This document shows, piece by piece, positions 52,439 through 63,700 of a stretch of DNA of 64,000 nucleotides (position 1 is the first letter of the stretch; every line of letters begins with the position of its first letter). The notes under the pieces were generated by a model. The model searched no databases, had not been told where the DNA came from, and was given only the letters and a program-made list of their open reading frames with translations. Both the position numbers and the translations under genes were made by a program. Source of the DNA: Bacillus sp. sid0103 (GTDB taxonomy: Bacteria; Bacillota; Bacilli; Bacillales_B; DSM-18226); NCBI RefSeq assembly GCF_019219025.1, contig NZ_JAHUWN010000011.1, positions 124,001 to 188,000 on the forward strand, given 5' to 3'.

Positions 52439-53419
52439 TTAACTTGGGATAATACTTAATTTTTTTCGCAATTTCTTCTCACTGAATACCCATCCAGTAT
52501 AGGAACTAATCGGTTTCAGGTCACAATCTAATTGTACAACGGCAACAAACGGGTAGTGGCCATTGCTTCGATAGCGTAAATCAATAAAGCGAACCTCGTA
52601 GAAATCAGAGTATTCATCCACTTCCCAGCGATAGACTGGCGAAAATGATAAAAATGCGGAAAGATTTTTATCCTGCTTAGCTGCCTCGATTACTGGAGTC
52701 TTAGGGACAGGGACACGATTGAAATAATCTAAGATCTCAACTTCGTTATTTTCTGCCTTACCGACAAAAAATTGTTTCTTGTTCATGGCAGCAATTCTCC
52801 ATTGATGAAACCTCATCGTTGGTGCAATAATTATTTCTGTTGCATCAGGTATTTTCGTTCTCACCTCAGCCATTACACGATGCTTTGCCCTAAAGCGTAA
52901 AATATAGTAGCCACCAATTACAGCATACATGATCAAGAAAGTATATCCTGGTTCGGCACCTAATACCCAAATAGCAATTCCGAGAATATGGATGCCAAAG
53001 ATAATCGGATCAAAGGTATTAATTACACCCAGAGCCACCCATTTTGTAGAGAATGGTCTTAATGCCTGGGTTCCATATGCATTAAAGATATCAACAAAAA
53101 CGTGGATAAAAACCGCCGCAAATGTCCAGGCCCATAAGTGAAACAGATTGGCTTCTTGGAAAAACGGATAGATAACAGCTATTAACAAAAGCGGCCACAA
53201 TATGACAGCTGGAATGGAATGGGTAACCCCTCGATGATTGCGTATATAGATCGCATTATTCTTTAGCTTTAAAACCGTGTCAATATCAGGTATTTGCGAC
53301 CCGGCAATCGTTGCAATTAAGACACTGGTCGTGGTGGCATGGCTACTGGCAACAATAGGATCAAGTGTTGCTAATCCACCTAAAGCAATGCCCATGACAA
53401 CATGTGTTCCTGTATCCAA
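52439..53419 (-). CDS. yfhP: Membrane-bound metal-dependent hydrolase (YfhP, YdjM/DUF457 type)
   Basis: A 326-residue protein. The N-terminal half has four or five membrane segments and the motifs TGTHVVMGIALGG, GSQIPDIDTVLK and IRNHRGVTHSIPAV, with His and Asp metal ligands as in YdjM. The C-terminal half is soluble. TTG start with AAAGGAGG at ideal spacing. Divergent from mutY, the same arrangement as in B. subtilis. The true substrate is not known. Confidence 0.9.
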   Translation of the reverse strand: MDTGTHVVMGIALGGLATLDPIVASSHATTTSVLIATIAGSQIPDIDTVLKLKNNAIYIRNHRGVTHSIPAVILWPLLLIAVIYPFFQEANLFHLWAWTFAAVFIHVFVDIFNAYGTQALRPFSTKWVALGVINTFDPIIFGIHILGIAIWVLGAEPGYTFLIMYAVIGGYYILRFRAKHRVMAEVRTKIPDATEIIIAPTMRFHQWRIAAMNKKQFFVGKAENNEVEILDYFNRVPVPKTPVIEAAKQDKNLSAFLSFSPVYRWEVDEYSDFYEVRFIDLRYRSNGHYPFVAVVQLDCDLKPISSYTGWVFSEKKLRKKLSIIPS

Positions 53420-53470
53420 AAGGAAATCCTCCTTTAAATTAATTTCTTGTCAAACAGGATCAATTGACTT

Positions 53471-53483
53471 ATCGTAGTACGAT
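53471..53483. promoter_or_regulatory. Palindrome in the yfhP-mutY divergent region
   Basis: ATCGTA-G-TACGAT, a perfect 13-base palindrome preceded by TTGACT. Possible operator or part of a promoter spacer. No known regulator is assigned. Confidence 0.35.
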
Positions 53484-53544
53484 ACATTACTTATTATATT
53501 GCCTTTTTTCAAACAGTTTAACTACACCTGGAGGAACAAAAGTT

Positions 53545-54645
53545 ATGATTATTGAACTAAAGAATATAGAAAAAATCAACATATCTGCTTTTCAAACCGA
53601 TTTAATTACCTGGTTTAAACAGGAACAACGAAACTTGCCATGGCGGAAGGACCAAGACCCATATAAGATATGGGTGTCAGAAATCATGCTCCAGCAAACA
53701 AGGGTGGATACGGTCATTCCATATTTTAACCGTTTTATTGAATGGTTTCCCACCATTGATGATTTAGCTGTGGCCGAGGAAGAAAAAGTATTGAAGGCCT
53801 GGGAAGGGCTCGGATACTATTCCAGGGTACGAAATTTACAATCAGCGGTTAAGGAAGTAAAGGAGAAATATAATGGAAAAGTTCCAAATAATCCAGATGA
53901 GATTTCTGAATTAAAAGGGGTCGGGCCTTATACTGCAGGGGCAATATTAAGTATTGCTTACGGGATTCCTGAACCAGCTGTCGATGGTAATGTGATGAGG
54001 GTTTTATCAAGAGTGCTTTCGATTTGGGAAGATATTGCGAAACCTTCCACTAGAAAAATATTTGAAAAAGCAGTTCGAGAGTTAATTTCTCATGAAGACC
54101 CATCCTCATTTAACCAAGCATTAATGGAATTGGGAGCGTTAATCTGTACACCCACCTCTCCTTCATGCTTATTGTGTCCTGTTCGGGACCATTGTCAAGC
54201 GTTCGAGGAAGGGGTACAACAGGAACTTCCGATAAAAACCAAAAAAGCCAAAACACGTGAAGTTCAACTTGCGGCTGCTATCCTTTTGGATAAAGAAGGA
54301 AAGGTATTAATTCACAAGCGGCCAGCAACTGGTTTACTTGCAAACTTATGGGAATTACCCAATGTTGAACTTCACCATCCCTTGCAAAATGATCGGGAAC
54401 AGGTTGTTGAACTATTTGAGCATTCCCATAAAATAAAAGTAAAGTTTGAAAAAATTATAGGCCAGCTTCAGCATGTTTTTTCACATTTGGTATGGAATAT
54501 CAATGTATATACTGGTACATTCCTATCTGATTTTCAGGAAAGTGATGAGTGGAAGTTTGTTTCACTTGAAGAAATGAAACAATTTGCCTTTCCTGTCTCT
54601 TCCCAAAAAATGCTTAAGCTTTATCTAGACCACAAAAGGGAATAA
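53545..54645 (+). CDS. mutY: A/G-specific adenine glycosylase MutY
   Basis: A 366-residue repair enzyme that removes adenine opposite 8-oxoguanine. [39 protein letters not shown] (helix-hairpin-helix) and [13 protein letters not shown] (catalytic Asp) are present. Four iron-sulfur cysteines lie in [17 protein letters not shown] (about 201-217). The C-terminal NUDIX-like domain recognises oxoG ([16 protein letters not shown]). The frame is open upstream to 53464, but ATG 53545 with GGAGG is the normal start. Terminator follows at once. Confidence 0.95.
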   Translation: MIIELKNIEKINISAFQTDLITWFKQEQRNLPWRKDQDPYKIWVSEIMLQQTRVDTVIPYFNRFIEWFPTIDDLAVAEEEKVLKAWEGLGYYSRVRNLQSAVKEVKEKYNGKVPNNPDEISELKGVGPYTAGAILSIAYGIPEPAVDGNVMRVLSRVLSIWEDIAKPSTRKIFEKAVRELISHEDPSSFNQALMELGALICTPTSPSCLLCPVRDHCQAFEEGVQQELPIKTKKAKTREVQLAAAILLDKEGKVLIHKRPATGLLANLWELPNVELHHPLQNDREQVVELFEHSHKIKVKFEKIIGQLQHVFSHLVWNINVYTGTFLSDFQESDEWKFVSLEEMKQFAFPVSSQKMLKLYLDHKRE

Positions 54646-54672
54646 ACGCCGCAGATCTGCGGCGTTTTTTTT
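54644..54672 (+). terminator. Terminator of mutY
   Basis: AACGCCGCAGA/TCTGCGGCGTT perfect stem with eight T. Confidence 0.9.
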
Positions 54673-54896
54673 CAATCGGATACTGTTTTTGTTCCATGTG
54701 TATAATCTGCCTCTTGCCTTTTGAGACCGCCGCGAGTTTCAATTTCCTCAATAATTTCGCGATGGATCGTTTGTCCCTCACTATTTAAATAGGGGGTAAT
54801 TTGCTGGAAAGAGTGGTGGAAAAAAGCAAGTTCACTGCTTTTCCAATCAGATTTAGCCATCATCGAAAGCTCTGTCATATCACGTCCAACATACAT
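54672..54896 (-). CDS. yfhS: YfhS-like protein
   Basis: A 74-residue protein: starts MYVGRDMTELSMMAKSDWKS, then ELAFFHHSFQQITPYLNSEG and IHREIIEEIETRGGL. Its size and place between mutY and fabL match YfhS of B. subtilis. ATG with AAAGGAAG. Its stop adjoins the mutY terminator T-run. Function unknown; yfhS has been linked to sporulation in general terms. Confidence 0.75.
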   Translation of the reverse strand: MYVGRDMTELSMMAKSDWKSSELAFFHHSFQQITPYLNSEGQTIHREIIEEIETRGGLKRQEADYTHGTKTVSD

Positions 54897-54980
54897 TTAT
54901 GCTACTTCCTTTCCAAATGTTATTTACTCTTATTGTTTAATATTAATTGTCTTCTATTCCTGGAAAAGCTAAAATGAATT

Positions 54981-55825
<845 letters not shown>

Positions 55826-55900
55826 TTATTTTTAAATAATATTTTTTGCGGATAATCTTCACGAAGCATGGTTACATTAATATTCGTGGAGGTGATAACT

Positions 55901-56215
55901 ATGGCAAACTTCAATCAACAGCCAAACAAAACTTCAGCTGGAACTAACATCCAGGAAGTTAGACAAAAAAATGCTCAATCTCAATCTGCTTCTGGTTCTG
56001 CAGGTCAATTTGGGACTGAATTTGCGAGCATGACAAATGCTGCTGAAGTTAAAAAACAAAATGCTCAATCTGCTTCAGCTCAAAGTTCTCAAGGTTCTCA
56101 AGGTTCATTCGGAACTGAATTTGCGAGCGAAACAAGCGCTGCAGAAGTAAGACAACAAAACCAACAATCTCAAGCACGTAAAAACCAAGGCAGCGGCCAA
56201 TTTGGTCAAAGCTAA
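55901..56215 (+). CDS. sspE: Gamma-type small acid-soluble spore protein
   Basis: A 104-residue protein rich in Q, N, S and A. Two repeats each contain GQFGTEFASMTNAAEVKKQN and GSFGTEFASETSAAEVRQQN; the TEFAS segments are germination-protease cleavage sites. Stored in the spore as an amino acid reserve. ATG with GGAGGTGATAACT at 55901; the open frame reaches back to 55868. Next to fabL as in B. subtilis. Confidence 0.95.
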   Translation: MANFNQQPNKTSAGTNIQEVRQKNAQSQSASGSAGQFGTEFASMTNAAEVKKQNAQSASAQSSQGSQGSFGTEFASETSAAEVRQQNQQSQARKNQGSGQFGQS

Positions 56216-56226
56216 TAAAGGTATGC

Positions 56227-56267
56227 AGAAGGCACTCTATTTTCGGATAGAGTGTCTTCTTTTTTTG
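56227..56267 (+). terminator. Terminator of sspE
   Basis: CACTCTAT/ATAGAGTG stem extended by AGA/TCT pairs, then a T-run. Confidence 0.8.
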
Positions 56268-56268
56268 T

Positions 56269-56305
56269 TGTCTAGCTCTAGCTCCTAGGGGCTCGGGGGC
56301 ATAAG
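56269..56305 (+). repeat. Partial copy of the TGTCTAGC element
   Basis: TGTCTAGCTCTAGCTCCTAG then GGGCTCGGGGGCATAAG. Only the left end of the dispersed element is kept. Confidence 0.5.
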
Positions 56306-56405
56306 TTTTTCTAGTTTTCGACAAAAGTTCTGTTGAGTCTACATTTGTTTTCAAAGGAGAATACGGCTTATTCGAGAATACATAGTAGGAACGAATAAAA
56401 AGGCG

Positions 56406-56672
56406 GTGAGGGAAATAGATCATTTTAACAGATTAGTTTCCGAACAATTAGTGACGATGGAAAAATTATTATACCTTCAGGGAGAACTTGAGCGTTGTCA
56501 ACAAATCGAAGTAGAACTGCAGGCCTTACAGAAAGAAACGGATCTTGCCAGTATTCAAACCGAGATCCGAATCATGAAACAAGAGTTGAAAGAGATCCAG
56601 TCCATTTTTGAAAAGCAGACAGAAGAGGTCATCAATTCCTATCGTGAAATGGACTTAACACCTTCCATTTAG
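56406..56672 (+). CDS. ygaB: YgaB family coiled-coil protein
   Basis: An 88-residue protein, nearly all helical and coiled-coil-like (FNRLVSEQLVTMEKLLYLQG, IQTEIRIMKQELKEIQSIFE). GTG start; AAAAAGGCG upstream is a weak site. Lies between sspE and ygaC, the YgaB position in B. subtilis. Function unknown. Confidence 0.72.
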   Translation: MREIDHFNRLVSEQLVTMEKLLYLQGELERCQQIEVELQALQKETDLASIQTEIRIMKQELKEIQSIFEKQTEEVINSYREMDLTPSI

Positions 56673-56715
56673 GTTAAAAAACGAAGAATCTCTAAAAAAA
56701 TTCGCAAATTTTTAC

Positions 56716-56743
56716 AAAGAGCCATCGAAATATGGCTCTTTTG
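56716..56743 (+). terminator. Terminator of ygaB
   Basis: AAAGAGCCAT/ATGGCTCTTT perfect stem with six-base loop and T tail. Confidence 0.85.
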
Positions 56744-56877
56744 TTTTAAAATCTGTTCTCAACCGTTATAATAATAGTAAATAGGAATTGTACTTTGTTA
56801 CCTTTTGTCATTATTTATTTATCTATCGGTTTAGAATAGGGTTACAAAGCGTTCAGGAATGAAGGTAGGGGAGAAAC

Positions 56878-57408
56878 ATGGGCGTACCCATCGAAGGTGA
56901 ACCAATGCAAATACATAGCTATAAGCACAATGGGCACATCCATCGCGTCTGGGAAGAAACAACTGTTTTAAAAGGGACACAGAATTTGGTAATCGGAGGC
57001 AATGACCGAACACTAGTAACAGAGTCAGATGGCAGAACATGGATAACAAGAGAACCAGCTATTTGTTATTTCCATTCACAATACTGGTTTAATGTAATTG
57101 GAATGATTCGTGAGGATGGTATCTATTATTACTGTAATATCAGTTCCCCATTTATTTTTGATGGCGAGGCACTAAAGTACATCGATTATGATTTAGATAT
57201 TAAGGTGTTTCCAGATATGACATTTAATTTACTAGACGAAGATGAGTATGAACGTCATCGCCGTGAAATGAATTATCCAGATCCGATTGATCAAATCCTA
57301 AAAAGGAATGTCGACAAGCTGATTCAATGGATTAGACAACGGAATGGCCCATTTGCACCAGATTTTATTGATATTTGGTATGAGCGTTATTTAACATACA
57401 GACGTTAG
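56878..57408 (+). CDS. ygaC: Nucleoside tri-/diphosphatase (YgaC, DUF402)
   Basis: A 176-residue DUF402 protein. [60 protein letters not shown] and [20 protein letters not shown] with metal-binding acids are conserved. Family members hydrolyse nucleoside di- and triphosphates. ATG with AGGGGAG. Precedes ygaD as in B. subtilis. Confidence 0.92.
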   Translation: MGVPIEGEPMQIHSYKHNGHIHRVWEETTVLKGTQNLVIGGNDRTLVTESDGRTWITREPAICYFHSQYWFNVIGMIREDGIYYYCNISSPFIFDGEALKYIDYDLDIKVFPDMTFNLLDEDEYERHRREMNYPDPIDQILKRNVDKLIQWIRQRNGPFAPDFIDIWYERYLTYRR

Positions 57409-57429
57409 ATGGCAAAGAGGAGTTACGGG

Positions 57430-57459
57430 CCTGTTGATGTAATCAACAGGTTTTTATTT
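57430..57459 (+). terminator. Terminator of ygaC
   Basis: CCTGTTGAT/ATCAACAGG with a GTA loop, then TTTTTATTTG. Confidence 0.8.
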
Positions 57460-57557
57460 GCTTTTTTTAAATGGGACAAGGTGTGTAAATTTTATTATTG
57501 TAATAAAATGTTTTTTGTTTAATGGCTTTTTATTATGACGCCGGAAGGAGGACTATC

Positions 57558-59324
57558 TTGAGCAGCATTTTCAGGTATCTGCAATTTGTAAAACCGTATC
57601 GACTCCAGGTGATAGGGACAATCATTATCGGGGTCATAAAGTTTGCTATTCCGCTAAGTATTCCGCTATTAATTAAATATGTGGTAGATGAAATTGTTGG
57701 CAGTCATACCCTATCCCATGATGAGAAGATTCATAAACTATTGTTCATTATGGTTATAATGCTGGTTGTATTTGTCATCCTGCGGCCGCCAATCGAATAT
57801 TATCGGCAATATTTTGCCCAGTGGACTTCTAGTAAAATTCTTTATGATATTCGAGATACGATGTATACTCACATTCAAAAGTTGAGCTTTAAATATTTTT
57901 CAAATAATCGTGCAGGGGAAATTATTTCACGAGTGATTAATGATGTTGAACAAACGAAAACGTTTGTCATTTCCGGATTAATGAATCTTTGGCTGGATAT
58001 TGCTACCATCGTTATTGCAATTATTCTTATGTTTTTAATGAGTATTAAACTAACAATTGTCTCGATCCTGTTGTTTCCACTGTATGCCTTTTCAATTAGA
58101 TATTTCTTTGGCAATTTACGCATGCTGACACGGAATAGGTCACAAGCACTAGCAGAGGTCCAAAGCTATTTACATGAGCGTGTTCAAGGCATGCCAGTTA
58201 TTAAAAGCTTTGCCATAGAGGATTTTGAACAAGGTCAATTTGATAAGCAGAATAGAAATTTTTTAGAAAAAGCCTTACAGCATACGAGCTGGAACGCCAA
58301 GGCTTTTTCCGCGGTAAATACCATTACGGATATTGCTCCATTAATTGTTATAGGTTATTCAGCCTATCTAGTTATTCAGGGGCAACTATCTCTCGGGACG
58401 ATGGTAGCGTTTTTTGCCTATATTGATAAGCTCTATAATCCATTGCGAAGATTGGTTAATTCTTCTACAACCATCACTCAATCTTTTGCATCCATGGATC
58501 GGGTGTTTGAATTTTTAGATGAGAAATATGATATCGTTGATGGTCCAGATGCAAAAGTTTGTAATCAAATACACGGGGACATTTCATTTGAAAATGTTTC
58601 TTTTAGTTATGAAACAAACGAAGAGTTGGTCTTAAAAAGTATAACCTTAGATGTAAAAAAAGGAGAAACGATTGCCCTAGTAGGGATGAGCGGAGGAGGG
58701 AAGTCCACGCTTGTTAGTTTGATTCCCCGTTTTTACGATGTGACAAATGGAAGAATTACATTAGATGGGGTAGATATCAGACAATTTAAGGTTCAATCTT
58801 TACGAGACAAAATTGGTGTCGTTTTTCAGGATAATATCTTATTTAGCGAATCGGTAATGGATAATATATTATTAGGGAAACCAGGTGCTTCTCCTGAAGA
58901 GGTATATGCTGCTGCAAAAGTCGCCAATGCTGATGAGTTTATTTTAAACCTATCGGAAGGATTCGAAACCAAAGTTGGCGAACGAGGAGTTAAATTGTCA
59001 GGGGGACAGAAACAACGTGTTGCCATTGCCCGTGTCTTTTTAAAAAATCCGCCGATATTAATTCTTGATGAGGCAACTTCCGCGTTAGATTTAGAGAGTG
59101 AGCATGCTATCCAAGAATCACTTGAAGAGCTAGCTAAGGACAGAACCACCTTTATCGTTGCTCACCGATTGTCAACCATTACTCATGCGAATCGTATTGT
59201 CTTGATTGAACATGGTCAAATCGTAGAAGTGGGAACACATGAGGAGTTAATGGCGAAACAAGGGAATTATTATAAACTATTCCAAGTCCAGCAATTAGAA
59301 AAAAAAGAAACCGAAGCAGAATAA
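57558..59324 (+). CDS. ygaD: ABC exporter with fused membrane and ATPase domains (YgaD)
   Basis: A 588-residue type I exporter half-transporter. Six membrane helices occupy about residues 15-310; the ATPase has Walker [14 protein letters not shown]-loop [13 protein letters not shown], signature [14 protein letters not shown] and Walker [14 protein letters not shown]. Acts as a homo- or heterodimer; substrate unknown, multidrug or lipid export is typical. An upstream ATG at 57522 is in frame, but GAAGGAGG clearly supports TTG 57558. Terminator overlaps the 3' end. Confidence 0.93.
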   Translation: MSSIFRYLQFVKPYRLQVIGTIIIGVIKFAIPLSIPLLIKYVVDEIVGSHTLSHDEKIHKLLFIMVIMLVVFVILRPPIEYYRQYFAQWTSSKILYDIRDTMYTHIQKLSFKYFSNNRAGEIISRVINDVEQTKTFVISGLMNLWLDIATIVIAIILMFLMSIKLTIVSILLFPLYAFSIRYFFGNLRMLTRNRSQALAEVQSYLHERVQGMPVIKSFAIEDFEQGQFDKQNRNFLEKALQHTSWNAKAFSAVNTITDIAPLIVIGYSAYLVIQGQLSLGTMVAFFAYIDKLYNPLRRLVNSSTTITQSFASMDRVFEFLDEKYDIVDGPDAKVCNQIHGDISFENVSFSYETNEELVLKSITLDVKKGETIALVGMSGGGKSTLVSLIPRFYDVTNGRITLDGVDIRQFKVQSLRDKIGVVFQDNILFSESVMDNILLGKPGASPEEVYAAAKVANADEFILNLSEGFETKVGERGVKLSGGQKQRVAIARVFLKNPPILILDEATSALDLESEHAIQESLEELAKDRTTFIVAHRLSTITHANRIVLIEHGQIVEVGTHEELMAKQGNYYKLFQVQQLEKKETEAE

Positions 59325-59342
59325 CTTGCTTCGGTTTTTTAT
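59308..59342 (+). terminator. Terminator of ygaD
   Basis: AAACCGAAGC/GCTTCGGTTT with a 10-base loop containing the stop codon, then T-run. Confidence 0.85.
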
Positions 59343-59345
59343 ATA

Positions 59346-59437
59346 GGCTCTGTAAAACTTCCCTGTTTATTTCCGCTCCAAGAGCGGGCGGTCCGGGGAG
59401 CCTCCTCGTCGCTGCGCGCCTGCGGGGCTCCATAGCC
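59346..59437 (-). repeat. Internally deleted copy of the 183-bp MITE-like element
   Basis: Starts GGCTCTGTAAAACTT and ends CCATAGCC, so both ends are kept, in reverse orientation; about half of the interior is lost. It abuts the ygaE stop. Confidence 0.7.
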
Positions 59438-59440
59438 TTA

Positions 59441-60514
59441 TTATAATATGTCTTCCTCAATTGATACTTCATTATGATGGTACGAATGAAAGCTTGTTAT
59501 CAAGGTATCTAAGTGTTCTACCTGTTCACCATAATCAATAATCGATGCTATGATTTGCATTGTATGATATTGATGTGGATGGTCAGGCTCATTATTTTCT
59601 TTCTGGTGGAGTAAAAATAAATCAAATAATTGCTTTTTATTTAAGCAAACGGTATTTTCAGAATCAGTAAGAGGGTTTGGAATTTTACCAATGAACCTGA
59701 GCATAAGTTGTTCATGATGGTAAATGAGACAATCCAATTGTTCTTGAATGGCTTGCTGAAATGTTTGTGGAAGATGTAATAGCTCATTCTCAAACCGATG
59801 AAGTCGTTTTAACGTATCAAGTGCTTTTTTGGCTGCTGAATGCATTTGCCTATAAATAACTAGTTTACGTGATTTTTCTAAACTATTTTTCTTAAAATAG
59901 CTGCGTTCTTCTTTATACATCGTGTAAAACAGACCCATTTGGATGATATTTTCTTTTAATTTAACAATATCTGTTTTGAGAAGATTATGATCAAAGTCAT
60001 GACGCGTGCTTAAGCGAATCCATCTAATGATTTCTTCAGTCGTACTTGTCATTTTGAAGTATAGTTTGTTTTCATATCTAGGCGGCATAAACACAAGGTT
60101 GACTAAAAAAGCGGAAAATACTCCAATCATGATGGTAGAAAAGCGGATTCCTGCAAAAGGAATGAAATTCCCGCCAGGGGTTTCCATAATCGAAATGAGT
60201 GTGACAAGCGATAATCCAATTGTATTTTCGAGTTTAAGCTTTAAATTGATGGCGATGACAATGATGGCTGCTAATCCAATAACAATAATATGATTTCCTA
60301 AGAGAAGGACAAAAACAACTGCAAGCAAAGCACCAATGAGATTTCCTTGAATTTGTTCAATGATTGTTAAATAGGAACGATAAATGGTTGGTTGAATCGC
60401 AAATATGGCAGCAATGCCAGCGAATACCGGAGAGGGCGAGTGTAATATCTGACCCAAGTAAAGTGAGAGTACAATAGCAATTCCCGTTTTTAAAATGCGG
60501 GCACCTAACTTCAT
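59441..60514 (-). CDS. ygaE: Aromatic acid exporter/FUSC family membrane protein (YgaE)
   Basis: A 357-residue protein. Five or six N-terminal helices (TGIAIVLSLYLGQILHSPSP, GIAAIFAIQPTIYRSYLTII, and others) form an ArAE_1-type membrane domain; the C-terminal 200 residues are helical and soluble. Such proteins export aromatic acids by analogy with AaeB-like families. ATG with GAAAGGAATCC. Convergent with ygaD; same order as in B. subtilis. Substrate unproven. Confidence 0.88.
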   Translation of the reverse strand: MKLGARILKTGIAIVLSLYLGQILHSPSPVFAGIAAIFAIQPTIYRSYLTIIEQIQGNLIGALLAVVFVLLLGNHIIVIGLAAIIVIAINLKLKLENTIGLSLVTLISIMETPGGNFIPFAGIRFSTIMIGVFSAFLVNLVFMPPRYENKLYFKMTSTTEEIIRWIRLSTRHDFDHNLLKTDIVKLKENIIQMGLFYTMYKEERSYFKKNSLEKSRKLVIYRQMHSAAKKALDTLKRLHRFENELLHLPQTFQQAIQEQLDCLIYHHEQLMLRFIGKIPNPLTDSENTVCLNKKQLFDLFLLHQKENNEPDHPHQYHTMQIIASIIDYGEQVEHLDTLITSFHSYHHNEVSIEEDIL

Positions 60515-60689
60515 TCTGAATGGATTCCTTTCAATAATATATAATTTGTTCTCTGAAGAAAATAAGTCGTTCAGCCTCTATATGCAGAGGTTTTTCTATT
60601 AAGCAAATTTTTACTATACATGGATTAACTCAGAGAATCAAGAGATATAATATGAATTTATTTGCTATTTGTTAAGAAATATTTGGAAT

Positions 60690-60721
60690 GAAAAAAAACG
60701 TCCGCTAATGCAGCGGACGTT
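60690..60721 (-). terminator. Terminator of the glutamate synthase gene
   Basis: On the minus strand AACGTCCGCT/AGCGGACGTT with a five-base loop is followed by eight T. Confidence 0.88.
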
Positions 60722-60738
60722 AAATGTATTTTTATAAA

Positions 60739-63700
60739 TCACTCAGTCGATACAGATGGATCAGCTTGCTCTTTGACAGGAATAACTTGCACAAAGTGAT
60801 TTTCAACATTAGTTAGAAGTTCACGAAGTTGTTGTGCTTCTTCCGCCTGACCATTCTGTTCAAGCAAGTCAGTATATTTGGTTAATAGCTCGTTAATATC
60901 CTGTTTGCCTTTTTCATTTAAGTCAGTAACTGAAACCTTTGCACCTTTAGCAATTCTTCTCTGAATCGCTTCTTTGGTTAATCTCATCTCAGGCTGCTGA
61001 CGAATATAGACAACCCCGCCTGTCATACCAGCACAGATCCAAGGACCTGGGTCTCCGAGCACAAGGCCGCGGCCATTTGTCATATATTCAAAGGCAAACC
61101 CTTTGATATTCGCATTTGAGCCGATGTTACCAGCTTCATTTTCCGGTAGTGCTTTTTTTACAGTGCCGCCAATGATTAAATCAGCCCCAGAAAGTCGTAT
61201 TCCTGCTCTTGCATCTGCATTTCCTTGGGCGATTAGAAGTCCTTTTTGAGCTCCATAACCAAACCCTTTTCCTACAGACCCATTATAATATTGACCATTT
61301 TTTCCTTTAGATTTTAAAATCTGGATATTTCCACCAAAGGATGTTTTTCCGACACCGTCTTGACCGCCGCCATTAACGGTAATCTCGATCCCTTCACTAT
61401 TGTAGGCACCTAAGCCATTTCCAGGAATTGAACCTTCTTTATATTTTAACTGGACGGATGGTAACTGCTTGTAAGAACCATCTAGTCTGCCGCGGACGCG
61501 GTGACAGGATACCCGGCTTCCCAGCACACGCTGTTCAGATGTAACACTAGTGAATTCGCGTGAAGAGTGTAATTGATCTACACTGCCATCAAGGTACTCT
61601 GCCCCCACAGCTACTTGCATTTGAACTTCTTCAATTGATTTTGATGCTTCGTTTTTTGCAAACTGGCTAATTTCTAATGGTTTTAGCAAATAAGAGAGGC
61701 TTAGTTGACCTTGGCCTTTCATTTGCTCTAATAAATCAGAACGACCGACTACATCTTGCAAATTACGAACTCCAATTGAAGCAGATAGGTCTTTTAACTC
61801 TGTTGCAAATGCAGTGAAGAGATTCATGATTCCTTGAACAGCTAAATCTAATTGGCGAGGAACAAAACGTCGTAGACCGTGTTCTTTAGCCTGTGCTTCT
61901 GATTCAATTTGTGTGGCAATACCAACATGACAAGTATCTAAATGGCAGCCACGGCAGGTAGTACATCCAATCGCCAGCATTGATAAAGTCCCAAAGCCAA
62001 CACGATTAGCACCAAGAAGCATAATTTTCATAACGTCCATTGCACTTTTCATTCCACCGTCAGCCCAGAGTTCTACTTTGTGGCGGAGACCGCTCTCGAG
62101 CAGAGCATTATGGGCGGCTTTTACGCCAATTTCAACCGGTAATCCAACATGCTGAAGCGCGTGAATTCTAGCAGCACCTGTACCGCCATCGAATCCGCTT
62201 AAAGTGATAATATCTGCTCCTGCTTTAGCGATACCAACAGCTATTGTTCCAATATTCGGTACAACAGGTACTTTAACAGCTATTTTTGCTTGATCATTTG
62301 CTGTTTTTAATTCCAAAATCATCTGAGCTAAATCCTCAATTGAATAGATATCGTGATTGTTAGATGGTGATATCAAATCAGAACCAAGGGTTGCATTACG
62401 TGCTTCCGCAACCTTTGCAGTAACCTTTGAACCAGGTAGATGACCGCCTTCACCAGGCTTTGCCCCCTGACCAATTTTAATTTCTAAAAGGTTCGAAGAG
62501 TTTAGGAGTTCAGCATTGACACCAAATCTTCCGGAGGCAATCTGCTGTCCTCTTGTTTTTGGATATTTACCGAGCATATCTTTAATTTCTCCGCCTTCAC
62601 CATTTAAGCTGACCATGTTTAAACGGTCTGCTCCTTCGGCATATGCCCTAAATGCTGTTTCATTTTGAGAACCAAAGGACATGGAAGAAATAAGGAACGG
62701 TAAATCATGTTCACCGACGCGAAGATCCACATCAGCTGGTGATATTTGTTTTTTGCTTTGTTTAAGTTGAACTAAATGGCGAATCGTTGTTGGATTTTCC
62801 GTTTCTTGTTCAGTGATTTTATCACGATAAACATTGTAGTCTCCGGTAGCGGCTACCTCACCAATAGCTTTCCAAATCCGTGGGAAGAGGTGGAAAGTCT
62901 TTCCGACTCTTTCCTTTTCATTATGGTAATCTTCTGCCCTGGATAAAGCATCAAGTTTCATTGCTTCAAAATCAGTCTCAAGTTCCTTTGAACCAAAGAA
63001 GTTAACAATGTTTAATAGATTGGCAATATCCTCATGTAAGCCAATACTTGAGAAAAGGCGGCCGTAGCCTCGTAGTTCATGAATACCGATTGTTGAGATT
63101 ACTTTTTCCAACCCTTTTGTAAGAGCACTATATAGGTTCGTTAAAGGTTTTGACGTCTCGTCAAGAACGGTTAAGAACATATAGTAAGGGCTAATCAAAT
63201 CTGCTCCTAAACCAAAAGCAGTAATAATGTCATGTAGTGAACGAATTGCAGCAGAACGTAATACTAAAGAACAGTCTCTTCTTATTTCTGCCTTAACAAG
63301 TGCTTGATCGATGACTGAAGTTACTAAGTGCGGATCAATCCAATAGGAATCTTCCTGGTGAGCTTTTGCATCATCAAGAACAAGCAAAGTTTTTCCTGCT
63401 TGAACTGCCTGAACGGCTTCATTTGCAAGCCTATCTAGTGCTTGCTCAAACTTTTCTTCTTTTTGGAATGTAGTAGAGATAAAGGTTACAAGCTTCTGTT
63501 CCTGAAAATGGGAGACAACTTGATCAAAACTTGGCTGTCCTAAACTCTCAGATAAATCAAAGCCTGCTTTCCCTTCCAATAATAATGGCGTGGTTAACTC
63601 AATGATCGTTTCGTTATTATCCTTATTGAATAGAGTCGGACGCTTTCCAATAATCACACGTGTTGAAAAATGCTCCGTTTCACGATCCCTATCAATCGCT

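Noticed and set aside
60574..60596. CCTCT/AGAGG hairpin with T-run upstream of ygaE
   Set aside because: No plus-strand gene ends before it, and it lies upstream of ygaE on the minus strand; a five-pair stem may be chance.
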